Shown here piece by piece: positions 25,232-34,505 of a stretch of 64,000 bases of DNA; within the stretch, counting starts at the first letter, position 1, and every line of letters begins with the position of its first letter. Below the pieces are notes generated by a model. That model searched no databases, was not told where the DNA came from, and saw nothing but the letters and a program-made list of their open reading frames with translations. The stretch spans positions 59,807 through 123,806 of the forward strand of contig NZ_VKDE01000012.1 in NCBI RefSeq assembly GCF_007097485.1. The letters are read 5' to 3'. Origin of the DNA: Carboxylicivirga sp. M1479 (GTDB taxonomy: Bacteria > Bacteroidota > Bacteroidia > Bacteroidales > Marinilabiliaceae). The position numbers and the translations under genes were made by a program.

Positions 25232-27865
25232 ATGAAACTATCTGTATTAACTAATTGGATGTTAGGTGTATCAATGCTCTTATTGATTGCTTGCCAGCCA
25301 GCAACAAAAGATGAGTATATTACCGAGCTAAACAATGACTGGTATATCCAATCGGCAGATAAAGTATCACAAAATGGAGCTGATTTAAGCAAGCCATCGT
25401 TTGATGCAAAAGGATGGATCAAAGGAGATATTCCAGCTACGGTGATGACTATTTTAATGGAAAGTGGCGAATATCCCAATTTGTTTATGGGAGATAACAT
25501 TGACCAGGTGGACGATGAACGTTTTAAGCAGCCTTGGTGGTATAAAAAAACTTTTTTGATAAACGAACTTAATGATAAGTCCGTTTATCAACTGCGTTTT
25601 GAAGGCTTGAATTACAAAGCTAACATTTGGGTTAATGGAACGCAAGTGGGGCAAGTGGCAACAGTTGAAGGGCCTTTTAGTCGATGGACTTTCAATGTGA
25701 GCGATTATTTAATGCAAGGTAACAACTCTGTTGCAGTAGAAATAATCCCGCCAGTACGGGGTGATTTAACCATCGGTTTTGTTGATTGGAATCCAGCAGC
25801 GCCTGATCAGAACATGGGATTGTGGAGAGGTGTTGAGTTAATCCAGAGCCAAGCTATTTCAATCGAATCGCCATTTGTTAGTACTAAACTTAATCGTTCA
25901 AATTGGAAGGATGCAGAATTGACGGTTACAAGTCAATTAACTAATCATTCCGATAAGAAACAAAATGTAACGCTAAATATTGACATTAAAGGTATAGGTT
26001 CAGTAGCACATAAAGTTAGCATTGCAGCTGGAGAATCACGCGATGTGGTAGTTGATGCCAGTCAATATCCTGTATTAAATGTAAAGAATGCCAAGCTGTG
26101 GTGGCCAAACAACCTTGGCGATCCAAATATGTATAACATAACAGTAAGTGCTGTTGTTAATGGCTCCGAATCACAAAGTATTGACAGTCGTTTTGGGATT
26201 CGTGAAATAGAAGAATACTTAAATGACGACGGTCACAAAGGATGGAAAGTAAACGGCAAGCCGTTGACCATTAAAGGAGCAGGTTGGGTAGATGATATGT
26301 TTTTGGCCGATAGCAAAGATAAGGTTTTGGCTCAAGTGGACTACGTAAAGCACATGAACCTAAACTGCATTCGTTTAGAGGGATTTTGGGGACGTGATAA
26401 AACTATATATGATGCAGCAGATGAAAATGGCCTTTTAGTAATGATTGGCTGGAGCTGTCATTGGGAGTGGGAAGCCTACTGTGGTCGCCCTGAGACGCAT
26501 TACATGGCCATTACAGGTAAGGATGAAATTGAGCGCCATGCACAATCTTATCGCGATCAGGTAATGTACCTTAGAAACCATCCGAGTGTATTCCTTTGGG
26601 TGTTTGGAAGTGATAAATTACCAGTGCCCGAGTTAGAAGCTAAGTTAAACGATTACATCACAAGTGTGGATAATTCACGCCCAATATTAGCAGCTTGTAA
26701 GTATCAGGATTTTGGTACCGATGTATATAACCACAGTGAGGTTAGTGGAGCAACAGGTGTGAAAATGTTAGGGCCTTACGGTTATGTGCCTCCAGTTTAT
26801 TGGTATATCGATACCATTGCAGGTGGAGCTTATGGTTTTAACACAGAAACAGGACCTGGTCCTCAAGTGCCTCCGGTTGAAAGTATTAAAAAGATGTTGC
26901 CAGCTGATAAGCTATGGCCAATTAACGACATGTGGAACTTCCATTGCGGACGCCATCAGTTTGGATCCTTAGATCGTTACTTAAATTCGTTTAATAAACG
27001 ATATGGCGAGGCTGCTGATTTAGAAGAGTTTGCTTTTAAATCACAAATATCAAACTACGAAGCAATTCGTCCAATGTTTGAAGCCTTTCAATCGAAAAAA
27101 TACCATGCAACAGGTGTTATTCAATGGATGCTTAACTCGGCCTGGCCCGAAATGTTTTGGCAGTTGTATGATTATTACTTGTTGCCAAATGGTGCTTTTT
27201 ACGGAACAAAAAAAGCATGTCAGCCATTAAGTGCAGTCTACAATTATAAAGACAACGGTATTTACTGGGTTAATGATTACAACGAGGCTAAAAACGGTTT
27301 AAGCATCAATGTGGATGTATATGACATTAATTCAAAAGTGTTGTTCACGAAAAAAGTGGCAGTTGACATGCATGCCCATAGCTCTGGCCTGGCAATTAAC
27401 TTGCCTGAGATTGAAGGATTGACGAAAGCCTACTTTGTGAACCTGGAGGTAATGGATGCGAACAATCAGTTGTTGGCGGATAACTTTTATTGGTTATCAA
27501 CAAAAGCTGATAAAATGAAGTTTGAAGAAACAACATGGGTTTATACTCCTGCAAAAGAGTTTGCCGACTTAAAACTTCTTAATTCATTACCAAAAGTTGA
27601 TGTAACGGCCAATTGGAGCACTAAGGTAGTTGGCGACGATACAATTATTGAATGTGAATTAGTTAATGCATCAAATCAAATTGCCTTTTTTATTGAGGCT
27701 GGTGTTTTGAATAAAGAAACTCAACAAACCATCGTTCCAGTTTTTTGGGATGATAATTATGTGAGTTTGATGCCAAACGAAACAAAAACAATAACAGCCA
27801 GAATAGCTACTAAGTTGATGCCTGAGCAGGTTGATCACAAAGTAAAAGGCTGGAATGTAAAATAA
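25232..27865 (+). CDS. GH2 exo-beta-D-glucosaminidase-like lipoprotein
   Basis: 877 residues from the ATG at 25232, chosen because it opens a lipoprotein signal (LLLIACQPA). A jelly-roll domain (WWYKKTF, FEGLNYKANIWVNG) and an Ig-like domain precede the TIM barrel. The presumed acid is Asp461 in WVFGSDKLP, where ordinary GH2 enzymes have Asn-Glu. The nucleophile candidate is Glu539 in GFNTETGPGP. The Ser-Asp pair and TETGPGP are marks of the exo-beta-D-glucosaminidase (CsxA) subgroup, which removes GlcN from chitosan oligomers. A LacI operator overlaps its promoter. GH2 beta-mannosidase is the alternative but does not explain the Asp. Confidence 0.85.
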   Translation: MKLSVLTNWMLGVSMLLLIACQPATKDEYITELNNDWYIQSADKVSQNGADLSKPSFDAKGWIKGDIPATVMTILMESGEYPNLFMGDNIDQVDDERFKQPWWYKKTFLINELNDKSVYQLRFEGLNYKANIWVNGTQVGQVATVEGPFSRWTFNVSDYLMQGNNSVAVEIIPPVRGDLTIGFVDWNPAAPDQNMGLWRGVELIQSQAISIESPFVSTKLNRSNWKDAELTVTSQLTNHSDKKQNVTLNIDIKGIGSVAHKVSIAAGESRDVVVDASQYPVLNVKNAKLWWPNNLGDPNMYNITVSAVVNGSESQSIDSRFGIREIEEYLNDDGHKGWKVNGKPLTIKGAGWVDDMFLADSKDKVLAQVDYVKHMNLNCIRLEGFWGRDKTIYDAADENGLLVMIGWSCHWEWEAYCGRPETHYMAITGKDEIERHAQSYRDQVMYLRNHPSVFLWVFGSDKLPVPELEAKLNDYITSVDNSRPILAACKYQDFGTDVYNHSEVSGATGVKMLGPYGYVPPVYWYIDTIAGGAYGFNTETGPGPQVPPVESIKKMLPADKLWPINDMWNFHCGRHQFGSLDRYLNSFNKRYGEAADLEEFAFKSQISNYEAIRPMFEAFQSKKYHATGVIQWMLNSAWPEMFWQLYDYYLLPNGAFYGTKKACQPLSAVYNYKDNGIYWVNDYNEAKNGLSINVDVYDINSKVLFTKKVAVDMHAHSSGLAINLPEIEGLTKAYFVNLEVMDANNQLLADNFYWLSTKADKMKFEETTWVYTPAKEFADLKLLNSLPKVDVTANWSTKVVGDDTIIECELVNASNQIAFFIEAGVLNKETQQTIVPVFWDDNYVSLMPNETKTITARIATKLMPEQVDHKVKGWNVK

Positions 27866-27882
27866 TAGTGGGGTATAATAAG

Positions 27883-27946
27883 GAAGTCGGCTGTAAGTTC
27901 TGTAGACCAAGCCAACCAAAAAAGAATGGGCCGACTTCTTTTATTT
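27883..27946 (+). terminator. Terminator after the GH2 gene
   Basis: A 9-bp perfect stem GAAGTCGGC/GCCGACTTC spans a loop of about 38 nt and is followed by TTTTATTT, 17 nt after the GH2 stop. It separates GH2 from the ROK kinase genes, which therefore probably have their own promoter. Confidence 0.7.
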
Positions 27947-28056
27947 CCACAGATAAAATACTGAGAGATAAACCTTAATACTATAGCATTTTGTGAGAGG
28001 GGTGCTATTGGATGTTGGCCATACTGGCTTTTTGACTAAACAGAGTAATATTAAAA

Positions 28057-28920
28057 ATGGAACAGACAAGAACAATTATAGGTGTTGATTTAGGGGGTAC
28101 AAACATGCGGGCAGGCCTGGTTATAGGCGATGAAATTAAAGAAGTTTCTTCTTGTTTAGTGCCTAAAACAGATGTGGCTGAAGAAGTGACGGCGGCTTTG
28201 GTACAAACGATTAAAAATGTACTAACACCCGAGGTTGAAGGGATTGGCATAGGTGTGCCTAGCTTGGTAAAAGCATCAAGTGGTGTTGTATACGATGTGC
28301 AAAATATTCCATCGTGGAAAAAAATTCCTCTGAAAGATATTTTAGAAAAGGAATTTAATTTACCCGTATGTATTAATAACGATGCCAACTGTTTTGCTGT
28401 TGGTGAGCGTGTTTATGGTGCCGGACAGGGCTACGACGATTTTGTGGGTTTAATAACAGGAACTGGACTTGGAGGTGGAATAATTAAGAAAGGACACCTG
28501 ATGCAAGATCAGAACTGTGGTGCTGGTGAATTTGGTATGTTGCCCTATTTAGAGCATGATTACGAATTCTATTGTAGCGGGCAATTTTTTGAAAATGTGT
28601 ACCAAACCAATGGAGGCGAGCTTGCCGAGAAAGCGGCGGCTGGTGATCAACAAGCTTTAGCCATTTTTAGTGAGTATGGTACGCATTTGGGTAAGGCTAT
28701 TAAGGCCATTTTACTGGCAGTAGATCCTCAAGCTATTGTGTTGGGCGGTTCGGTATCCAAGTCATATGCCTATTATAAAGAGGCAATGTGGAATGAGATT
28801 TCAACATTTCCTTTTCAGTTTGTACTTGAAAATTTTGTTATCGTGCCATCTGTCGTTAAGGAAATTGCTATTTTAGGTGCGGCAGCGCTATATATCGATG
28901 CCACAACAAACGAACAATAG
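28057..28920 (+). CDS. ROK-family sugar kinase, probably active
   Basis: A 287-residue ROK kinase. The ATP-phosphate motif is DLGGTNMRAG (11-20), the catalytic base Asp109 is in NNDANCFAVGE, GTGLGGGII is the second phosphate motif, and GAGEFGMLPY contacts sugar. The usual ROK zinc motif (CxCGxxGC) is absent: the region reads HDYEFYCSGQFFE. The context (GH2, GH9, GH8) suggests phosphorylation of glucosamine or a short glucosamine sugar after import; glucokinase is the alternative. It is 25 nt upstream of a paralogous second ROK gene. Confidence 0.88.
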   Translation: MEQTRTIIGVDLGGTNMRAGLVIGDEIKEVSSCLVPKTDVAEEVTAALVQTIKNVLTPEVEGIGIGVPSLVKASSGVVYDVQNIPSWKKIPLKDILEKEFNLPVCINNDANCFAVGERVYGAGQGYDDFVGLITGTGLGGGIIKKGHLMQDQNCGAGEFGMLPYLEHDYEFYCSGQFFENVYQTNGGELAEKAAAGDQQALAIFSEYGTHLGKAIKAILLAVDPQAIVLGGSVSKSYAYYKEAMWNEISTFPFQFVLENFVIVPSVVKEIAILGAAALYIDATTNEQ

Positions 28921-28945
28921 CATACGACGATACTAAACAATTGAT

Positions 28946-29818
28946 ATGATACAAGATATGACAGTTCAGAACCAATGTGCCGTTGGTGTTTATCTAGGAG
29001 GTAAGCACTTACGTGTTGGTCGTGTCCGTAATAATACAGTGGAGGCTTCATTAGCTCTTGAAATAGATAATCATAATTCTGAGGAAGTGATTTTAAAAGA
29101 GATAATGAATGCCATCGACCAGGTGTTTACTGCTGATGTTGGTGGGATAGGTATTGGGGTGCCTAGTCTTGTTGATGTATCAAAGGGTATTGTTTATAAT
29201 GTGGAGCACATGCCGTCGTGGCGCGAAGTACACTTAGGCGACTTGTTGTCTGAGAGGTATAAAGTAGGCGTGTATGTTAATAACGATGCCAACTGTTTTG
29301 CCATTGGAGAGAAATACTTTGGGAAAGCCAAAAAGTACTCGAATGTTGTTGGTATTGTTGCTGGTATTGGTCTTGGTTGCGGTGTTATTACCGATAACCG
29401 CTTGTATTCAGGAACCAATTGTGGTGCTGGTGAGTTCGGCTGTATTCCATATCGCGACCATAATTATGAGCATTATTGCACAACCACTTATTTCGAAACA
29501 AAGTATGGATTAAAGCCCGATGTGCTTTATCGTCGTGCCAAAAAACAAGATAAGATAGCTTTGGCTATTTTGGAGCAATTTGGCTTTGACTTTGGTCAGG
29601 CAGTTAAAACCATACTTTATGCTTATGATCCGGAGTGTATTGTTATTGGTGGAAACGTCAGCGATTTCTTTCCGTATTTCGAAGAGTTTATGTGGAAAGT
29701 AGTGCGCAAATTTCAATATGAAAATACAGTTGAAAAATTAAAAATTGAAGTGAGCGATGAGCCGGATATTGCTGTGTTAGGAGCCGCAGCTTTATACTAC
29801 GATGCAATTTCAAAATAA
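28946..29818 (+). CDS. Degenerate ROK-family paralogue, possible pseudokinase
   Basis: 290 residues, clearly a duplicate of the preceding ROK protein (shared VGGIGIGVPSLV-type segment, NNDANCFAIGE, GAGEFGCIPY, GAAALYYDA). The first phosphate motif has decayed from DLGGTN to YLGGKH (Tyr16, Lys20), and GTGLGGG has become GIGLGCG. The catalytic Asp114 is kept. Loss of the Asp and Thr that hold Mg-ATP suggests weak or no kinase activity, perhaps a sugar sensor or a partner subunit of the upstream ROK protein. The frame is intact, so it is not a pseudogene by reading frame. Confidence 0.8.
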   Translation: MIQDMTVQNQCAVGVYLGGKHLRVGRVRNNTVEASLALEIDNHNSEEVILKEIMNAIDQVFTADVGGIGIGVPSLVDVSKGIVYNVEHMPSWREVHLGDLLSERYKVGVYVNNDANCFAIGEKYFGKAKKYSNVVGIVAGIGLGCGVITDNRLYSGTNCGAGEFGCIPYRDHNYEHYCTTTYFETKYGLKPDVLYRRAKKQDKIALAILEQFGFDFGQAVKTILYAYDPECIVIGGNVSDFFPYFEEFMWKVVRKFQYENTVEKLKIEVSDEPDIAVLGAAALYYDAISK

Positions 29819-29924
29819 ATAAAGGTAAATATTAAACTTGTTGATAACGAAGTTCTTATGAGTTTCGTGTGGGGGCGTACATTCGTTTTTTTAACGGTAA
29901 ACAATAAACCTTAAAATATTATTC

Positions 29925-31712
29925 ATGAGTAAGTCTATTATTTTATCACTAATGGCAGTCATTTTGTTGGCATGTCAGGCCAAAAAAAACATCGAAGCCG
30001 ATGTGTTGATTAACCACCTTGGTTATCATCAAAATGCCTATAAAACGGCAATTTATCAAACTACATCAACACTTGTGCCTACACAGTTTATCTTGGTCGA
30101 TGAAAAAGGTGAAGAAGTATACAAAGGACAATTCGCCAAGGGTGGAGCAATTGACCAATGGCACACAGGTAAAGCCTACAAAGCTGTATTTAGTGACTTT
30201 TCAACTGTGGGTACCTATACATTAAAAGTTGAGGCTGGTAGTAATACTTTTGCTTCAGCAGCATTTGAAATATCGGCCAAGGAAATAGCTGAAGATGCAT
30301 TACCCTTGCTTACCAAAGCATTTCAATTGCAGCGCTGTAAGCCGCCTTACGATGATAAGGACAAAGCCTTATCGTTTTATGGTGATCGAACAGACAAAGT
30401 TGATGTGAGCGGTGGATGGTACGATGCTTCTGGTGAGAAAGGAAAATATTTGAGTCACTTGAGTTTTTCAAATTACATGACTCCTCAGCAGTTGCCAATG
30501 ATGATTTGGAATATGCTTGAAACCACGGATGTTATTGCTGCTGGTAACTTAAAAAATAAGCCAAGCATCATTAACGAATTAAATACCGAAGCAGCTTTTG
30601 GTGCTGATTACCTGGTGAGAATTCAAGATGATGAGGGGTATTTTTATGCGACTATTTTTGCTGGATGGACAAAAGATCCAGAGCAGCGTCAGATATGTGC
30701 CTATGAAGGACAAGATGGCAAGCGTAACGACCGCTACCAGGCTGCATTTCGAGAAGGTGGTGGCTTGGCTATTGCAGCTTTATCTCGTTGCTATAGCAAT
30801 GACTTAAGTGGTGAATATTCTGCAAAACAATACCTGCAGGTTGCACAAAAAGGTTATGCGCACCTAAAGGAAAATAACCTAAAGTATTGCGACGATGGCA
30901 AAGAAAACATCATTGACGATTACTGTGCTTTATTAGCTGCATTAGAATTGTATGCAGCAACGGAAGAAAGCAACTACCTGAATGATGCCCGACAAAGGGC
31001 TGAGTCATTACAAGCTCGTTTAATGAGCGATGAGGCTTGCGCGAACTGGTTACGTGCCGATGATGCGGGCAATCGTCCATTCTTTCACGGGGCAGAAGCA
31101 GGCTTGCCAATTATTGCCATGTGTCATTACGCCAACATAGAGCAAGATAACGAACGTAAGCAACAAGCTACAGCGTTCATTCGTCAGTCGGTAGATTTTG
31201 AATTGTGCATTACCAAGCTTGTACATAACCCATTTGGTTATGCCCGTCAGTATGTAAAGGCAGTGAATGAGGAAAGTGCGCGCGATGCCTTTTTTATAAC
31301 GCACGTAAATGAAACAGGCTATTGGTGGCAGGGCGAAAATGCCCGTTTAGCATCCTTGGCTACTGCCATGTTTAAAGCTCAGCCATTTTTAAGTGATGTT
31401 GTTAAAGCTGAATCGATTAATTATGCCTACGATCAGATGAACTGGATTTTGGGCTTAAACCCTTATGATGTTGGAATGTTACACGGGGCTGGATATAATA
31501 ACCCGGATTATAAAGAAGATGGTAAATCAATGAACTACCTAGGCGGTATATGCAATGGTATTACGGCTGGCTTTGATAACGAAAACGATATTGCTTTTCG
31601 ACCAATGCCTTATGATGAGGATCCGGCGCAACGCTGGAGATGGTCAGAGCAGTGGTTGCAGCATGGTGGGTGGATGATACCTGCTATGGCTTACTCAACC
31701 ACGGTAAAGTAA
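29925..31712 (+). CDS. GH9-family lipoprotein, exo-glucosaminidase-like
   Basis: A 595-residue lipoprotein (LLACQAKKN) with an N-terminal Ig-like CelD_N domain (about 25-115) and an (alpha/alpha)6 GH9 barrel. The base region is GGWYDASGEKGKYLSHLS, with Asp167 and Glu171. The C-terminal acid region is RWSEQWLQHGGWMIPA. Endoglucanases usually show DAGD; DASG followed by an acidic residue and KYLSH resembles the GH9 exo-beta-glucosaminidases of Vibrio and Photobacterium chitooligosaccharide operons. Together with GH2 and GH8 this favours GlcN release. A terminator follows (31734-31767). An endo-glucanase role cannot be excluded by sequence alone. Confidence 0.8.
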   Translation: MSKSIILSLMAVILLACQAKKNIEADVLINHLGYHQNAYKTAIYQTTSTLVPTQFILVDEKGEEVYKGQFAKGGAIDQWHTGKAYKAVFSDFSTVGTYTLKVEAGSNTFASAAFEISAKEIAEDALPLLTKAFQLQRCKPPYDDKDKALSFYGDRTDKVDVSGGWYDASGEKGKYLSHLSFSNYMTPQQLPMMIWNMLETTDVIAAGNLKNKPSIINELNTEAAFGADYLVRIQDDEGYFYATIFAGWTKDPEQRQICAYEGQDGKRNDRYQAAFREGGGLAIAALSRCYSNDLSGEYSAKQYLQVAQKGYAHLKENNLKYCDDGKENIIDDYCALLAALELYAATEESNYLNDARQRAESLQARLMSDEACANWLRADDAGNRPFFHGAEAGLPIIAMCHYANIEQDNERKQQATAFIRQSVDFELCITKLVHNPFGYARQYVKAVNEESARDAFFITHVNETGYWWQGENARLASLATAMFKAQPFLSDVVKAESINYAYDQMNWILGLNPYDVGMLHGAGYNNPDYKEDGKSMNYLGGICNGITAGFDNENDIAFRPMPYDEDPAQRWRWSEQWLQHGGWMIPAMAYSTTVK

Positions 31713-31733
31713 CCTTTAGTTTAGTATGAGAGG

Positions 31734-31771
31734 GCAGGGGCGGATGGTAGCGATTTTTCGCTCCTGCTTTT
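31734..31771 (+). terminator. Terminator after the GH9 gene
   Basis: Outer stem GCAGG/CCTGC and inner stem AGCGA/TCGCT close a TTTT loop. TTTTAT follows immediately. It lies 22 nt after the GH9 stop, so the GH8 gene downstream would need its own promoter or read-through. Confidence 0.7.
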
Positions 31772-31854
31772 ATCTAACATTCAACTACTACCTTTTTCCT
31801 AGCCTTTTATCTAACCTTTTTTAACCAAACCTGCCCTTACCTAACCTTATCCCC

Positions 31855-33120
31855 ATGAAAATAAAGCACTATTTTATACTATTGGGTATCCTGCTGATAG
31901 GGTGTTCAAATAGTAATGACCCTGTAAGACCAAGTCCTGTTAAAGATTTTATAAGCGAATCTATTGAGGCTTCAAAACCATTTCCACAAGCTTTGTCTTT
32001 TGCCAATTGTATTAAACCAAACAATCTTACGCAGGAGCAAATAAATGCCGATGTACAGGACTACTATAATTATTGGTTTAAGAAATACCTTCGTACATCG
32101 AATGGTACCACACCAGGAGGTGGCTCTTACGTATCAATGAAAGGAACAGGTGGGGATGGAATGGAAATTACCACATCGGAAGCATAAGGTTATGGCATGA
32201 TTATTTTTGCTTTAATGGCGGGTTATGACGATGATGCTAAGAAGTATTACGATGGCATGCTCAATATGTTTGAGAAACATCCAAGTACTGGTAATCCTCA
32301 TTGTATGTCATGGATTATTCATGAAACAGAATTGAATAAGCATGATGCGGCTAGTGCATCTGATGGCGACATGGATATTGCCTATTCAATGCTATTGGCT
32401 CATCTGCAATGGGGCTCAAATGGTTTGTTGAATTACTTGGATAAAGCACAAACCATGATCACAAAGGGACTTAAGGTGAGTGATGTGTCAGCAACGTCCA
32501 AGCGTACGATGTTAGGCGATTGGGATTCAAACGCCTATTCAACACGTTCATCGGATTGGATGACAGCACATTTTCGCAATTACCAAAAGGCCACCTCTGA
32601 TCAGTTTTGGTCAGGTGTTGCTGATAAAGTGTATCGCACGGTTGAATCATTAACCACAAACTACAGTCCACAAACCGGATTGATGCCCGACTTTATCGTG
32701 GATAAAACACCAAAGCCTGCTCCTGAATATTATTTAGATGAGTTTAAAGAAACGGATGAATATTGCTGGAATGCTTGTCGTTACCCTTGGCGCATAACAA
32801 CTGATTATGCTCACTTTGGAACGCCTGAAGCTAAAGAAGCTATGGTTAAGTTGCTCGATTTTATGGTTGCTAATGCCGATAACAAGCCCAGCGAAATTCG
32901 AGCAGGTTATCACTTGAATGGAACGCCTTTGGTTTCATACTCCAGCGGTGCCTTTACGGCTCCAATGGTAACAGCTACTATTGTTGATGCAAAGTATCAG
33001 GAGTTTTTGAACAAGGGCTGGGGTGTAATAAAGAGCAATCGTAACTCGTATTACGACGATACCATTTGTCTTTTAAACATGTTGCTGATTTCCGGCAATT
33101 GGTGGAATCCTACACATTAA
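31855..33120 (+). pseudogene. GH8 (chitosanase-like) gene interrupted by one in-frame TAA
   Basis: One continuous reading frame of 421 codons broken only by TAA at 32185-32187 (codon 111). The upstream part has a lipoprotein signal (ILLIGCSN, Cys17) and ends ITTSEA, containing the presumed general acid Glu109 of GH8. The downstream part resumes in the same frame with GYGMIIFALMAGYD and carries ASASDGDMDIAYSMLLAHLQWG, a GH8 signature close to Bacillus chitosanases. The stop falls at the variable residue of the SEGxGYGM motif. A single C-to-T change in CAA (Gln) would explain it. No other frameshift or stop is present, so the lesion is recent or a sequence error. TAA read-through is unlikely. 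It completes the chitosan-type enzyme set of this locus. Confidence 0.85.
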
Positions 33121-33138
33121 TCAATACACAAACACTTG

Positions 33139-33178
33139 GCTCCATTCGGTATGTTCATGCACTGAGTGGAGCTTTTTT
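33139..33178 (+). terminator. Terminator after GH8
   Basis: GCTCCATTCGGT pairs with ACTGAGTGGAGC, giving a 6-bp outer stem plus further inner pairs, followed by TTTTTTAT. It lies 18 nt beyond the GH8 stop and ends the glycan locus. Confidence 0.75.
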
Positions 33179-33185
33179 ATATATA

Positions 33186-33230
33186 CGGATGACATCTATT
33201 TGACGATTTGGTTAATATAGATGTCATCCG
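33186..33230. repeat. Perfect 14-bp inverted repeat
   Basis: Arms CGGATGACATCTAT and ATAGATGTCATCCG flank a 17-nt spacer between the GH8 terminator and the arsenical operon. T-rich DNA follows on the plus strand. It could act as a bidirectional terminator, or as a remnant of an inserted element. Confidence 0.6.
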
Positions 33231-33242
33231 TTTATTTTCCAC

Positions 33243-33271
33243 TTCCTAAGCATCTCTAAGATGCTAAGGAA
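33243..33271. repeat. Near-perfect palindrome TTCCTAAGCATCT/AGATGCTAAGGAA
   Basis: Thirteen-base arms (one A/A mismatch) around CTA. With the two preceding hairpins it makes three stem-loops in 135 nt. The remaining DNA to 33438 holds only short inverted repeats (GATTGAT/ATCAATC at about 33400-33418) and no gene. Confidence 0.5.
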
Positions 33272-33438
33272 TCGAGAAATGAATAATATGCTTTGGAAGT
33301 TTTTTATACCAAATGAATAACAAAATGATTGATAAGGCATTTTGCTTATATCATAGCTTGTCCCGAATAACGGGAGGTTAATGCCGAAACAGAATCACAG
33401 ATTGATTTTCTATCAATCGTTTTGATTCGTAATCGGTA

Positions 33439-34482
33439 TTACAACAGCCAATTAAACACGTATCCCAGTAAAATGATAAACAGTGTAATGGTGCCAAAGA
33501 AGATGCCTATAAGTTTCCACTGCATCACTTTTTTAAGTAAGGTTGCTTCTGGAAGTGAGAGCCCTACTACTGCCATCATAAACGCAATGGCGGTACCAAG
33601 TGGCACGCCTTTGGCCACAAAAACCTGAATAACCGGAACGATTCCTGCAGCATTGGCATATAGTGGAACTGCCAGTATTACGGCCAATGGAATGGCGTAC
33701 CATTTATCCTCCGAAAGGTATTGTGTAAAAAAGTCCTCGGGTACAAAACCATGCATTAGCGCACCAATGGCTATGCCAATAATGATGTAGAGTAATACCT
33801 TTTTTACAATGTCCCATCCTTCGTTAATAATCGATGGGAGGCGTTGGATAAACGGTGTGTTATCTGCCTCAAACTGGTTGAACTCGGTCTGAGAATTGGC
33901 TTTTATTTGTTTTACCCAATCGCTTAAATAACGATCGAGTTTAAATTTGCCCAGAATATAACCACCTATCATACCTAATAAAATACCACCAGATGCATAG
34001 ATGAGGGTTGCTTTCCATCCGAATAAACCCAGAAACATGGCCACTGCTACTTCATTAACCAATGGGGAAGTTATCAGGTAGGCAAAAGTTACGCCCAATG
34101 GAATGCCTCCTTGCACAAAACCTATGAACAAAGGGATGGATGAGCAGGAGCAAAAGGGTGTAACTGCCCCAAAAAATGAGGCAAAAAAATATTGCAAGCC
34201 GTATAGCTTTTTGGTGGTTAAATAAACTCTCAGTTTCTCAACAGGAAAATAAGTGTTTACTAAACCCATTAATGAACTAATGACGAAAAGCAAAATGATA
34301 ATCTTAATGGTATCGTACAAAAAGAAATTAATGGCTTGTCCCCAATGCGATTCTTCACTCAAGGGCAGTAAATCATAAGTGAAATAATTGATGAGGGGCT
34401 GTAAGTAATAGTATAGTATGATTATGGCTGGTAGTGCTACCAATATTTGCAGCACTATCGTACCTTGACTTTTTACGTTCAT
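33439..34482 (-). CDS. ArsP/DUF318-family permease
   Basis: A 347-residue membrane protein with about eight to ten hydrophobic helices. CSCSSIPLFIGFVQGGIPLG and TSPLVNEVAVAMFLG (about 110-145) and PLYANAAGIVPVIQVF (about 285-300) are the two repeated signatures of the YraQ/ArsP permease family. Members with the CSCSS cysteines include ArsP, which exports trivalent organoarsenicals. It is the last gene of an ArsR-headed operon, 23 nt after the ArsG-like gene, which supports an arsenical efflux role. The transported species is inferred, not shown. Confidence 0.82.
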   Translation of the reverse strand: MNVKSQGTIVLQILVALPAIIILYYYLQPLINYFTYDLLPLSEESHWGQAINFFLYDTIKIIILLFVISSLMGLVNTYFPVEKLRVYLTTKKLYGLQYFFASFFGAVTPFCSCSSIPLFIGFVQGGIPLGVTFAYLITSPLVNEVAVAMFLGLFGWKATLIYASGGILLGMIGGYILGKFKLDRYLSDWVKQIKANSQTEFNQFEADNTPFIQRLPSIINEGWDIVKKVLLYIIIGIAIGALMHGFVPEDFFTQYLSEDKWYAIPLAVILAVPLYANAAGIVPVIQVFVAKGVPLGTAIAFMMAVVGLSLPEATLLKKVMQWKLIGIFFGTITLFIILLGYVFNWLL

Positions 34483-34505
34483 GTTTATTAGTTTTTCTTC
34501 CGAAA

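Noticed and set aside
32185..32187. Programmed stop-codon read-through in GH8
   Set aside because: TAA is the most efficient stop, no stimulating hairpin or known read-through context was seen, and TAA ends many normal genes here.
31855..33120. Two separate genes (110 and 307 residues) instead of one broken GH8
   Set aside because: Both parts are in the same frame, only one stop codon separates them, and the SEA-x-GYGM motif spans the junction.
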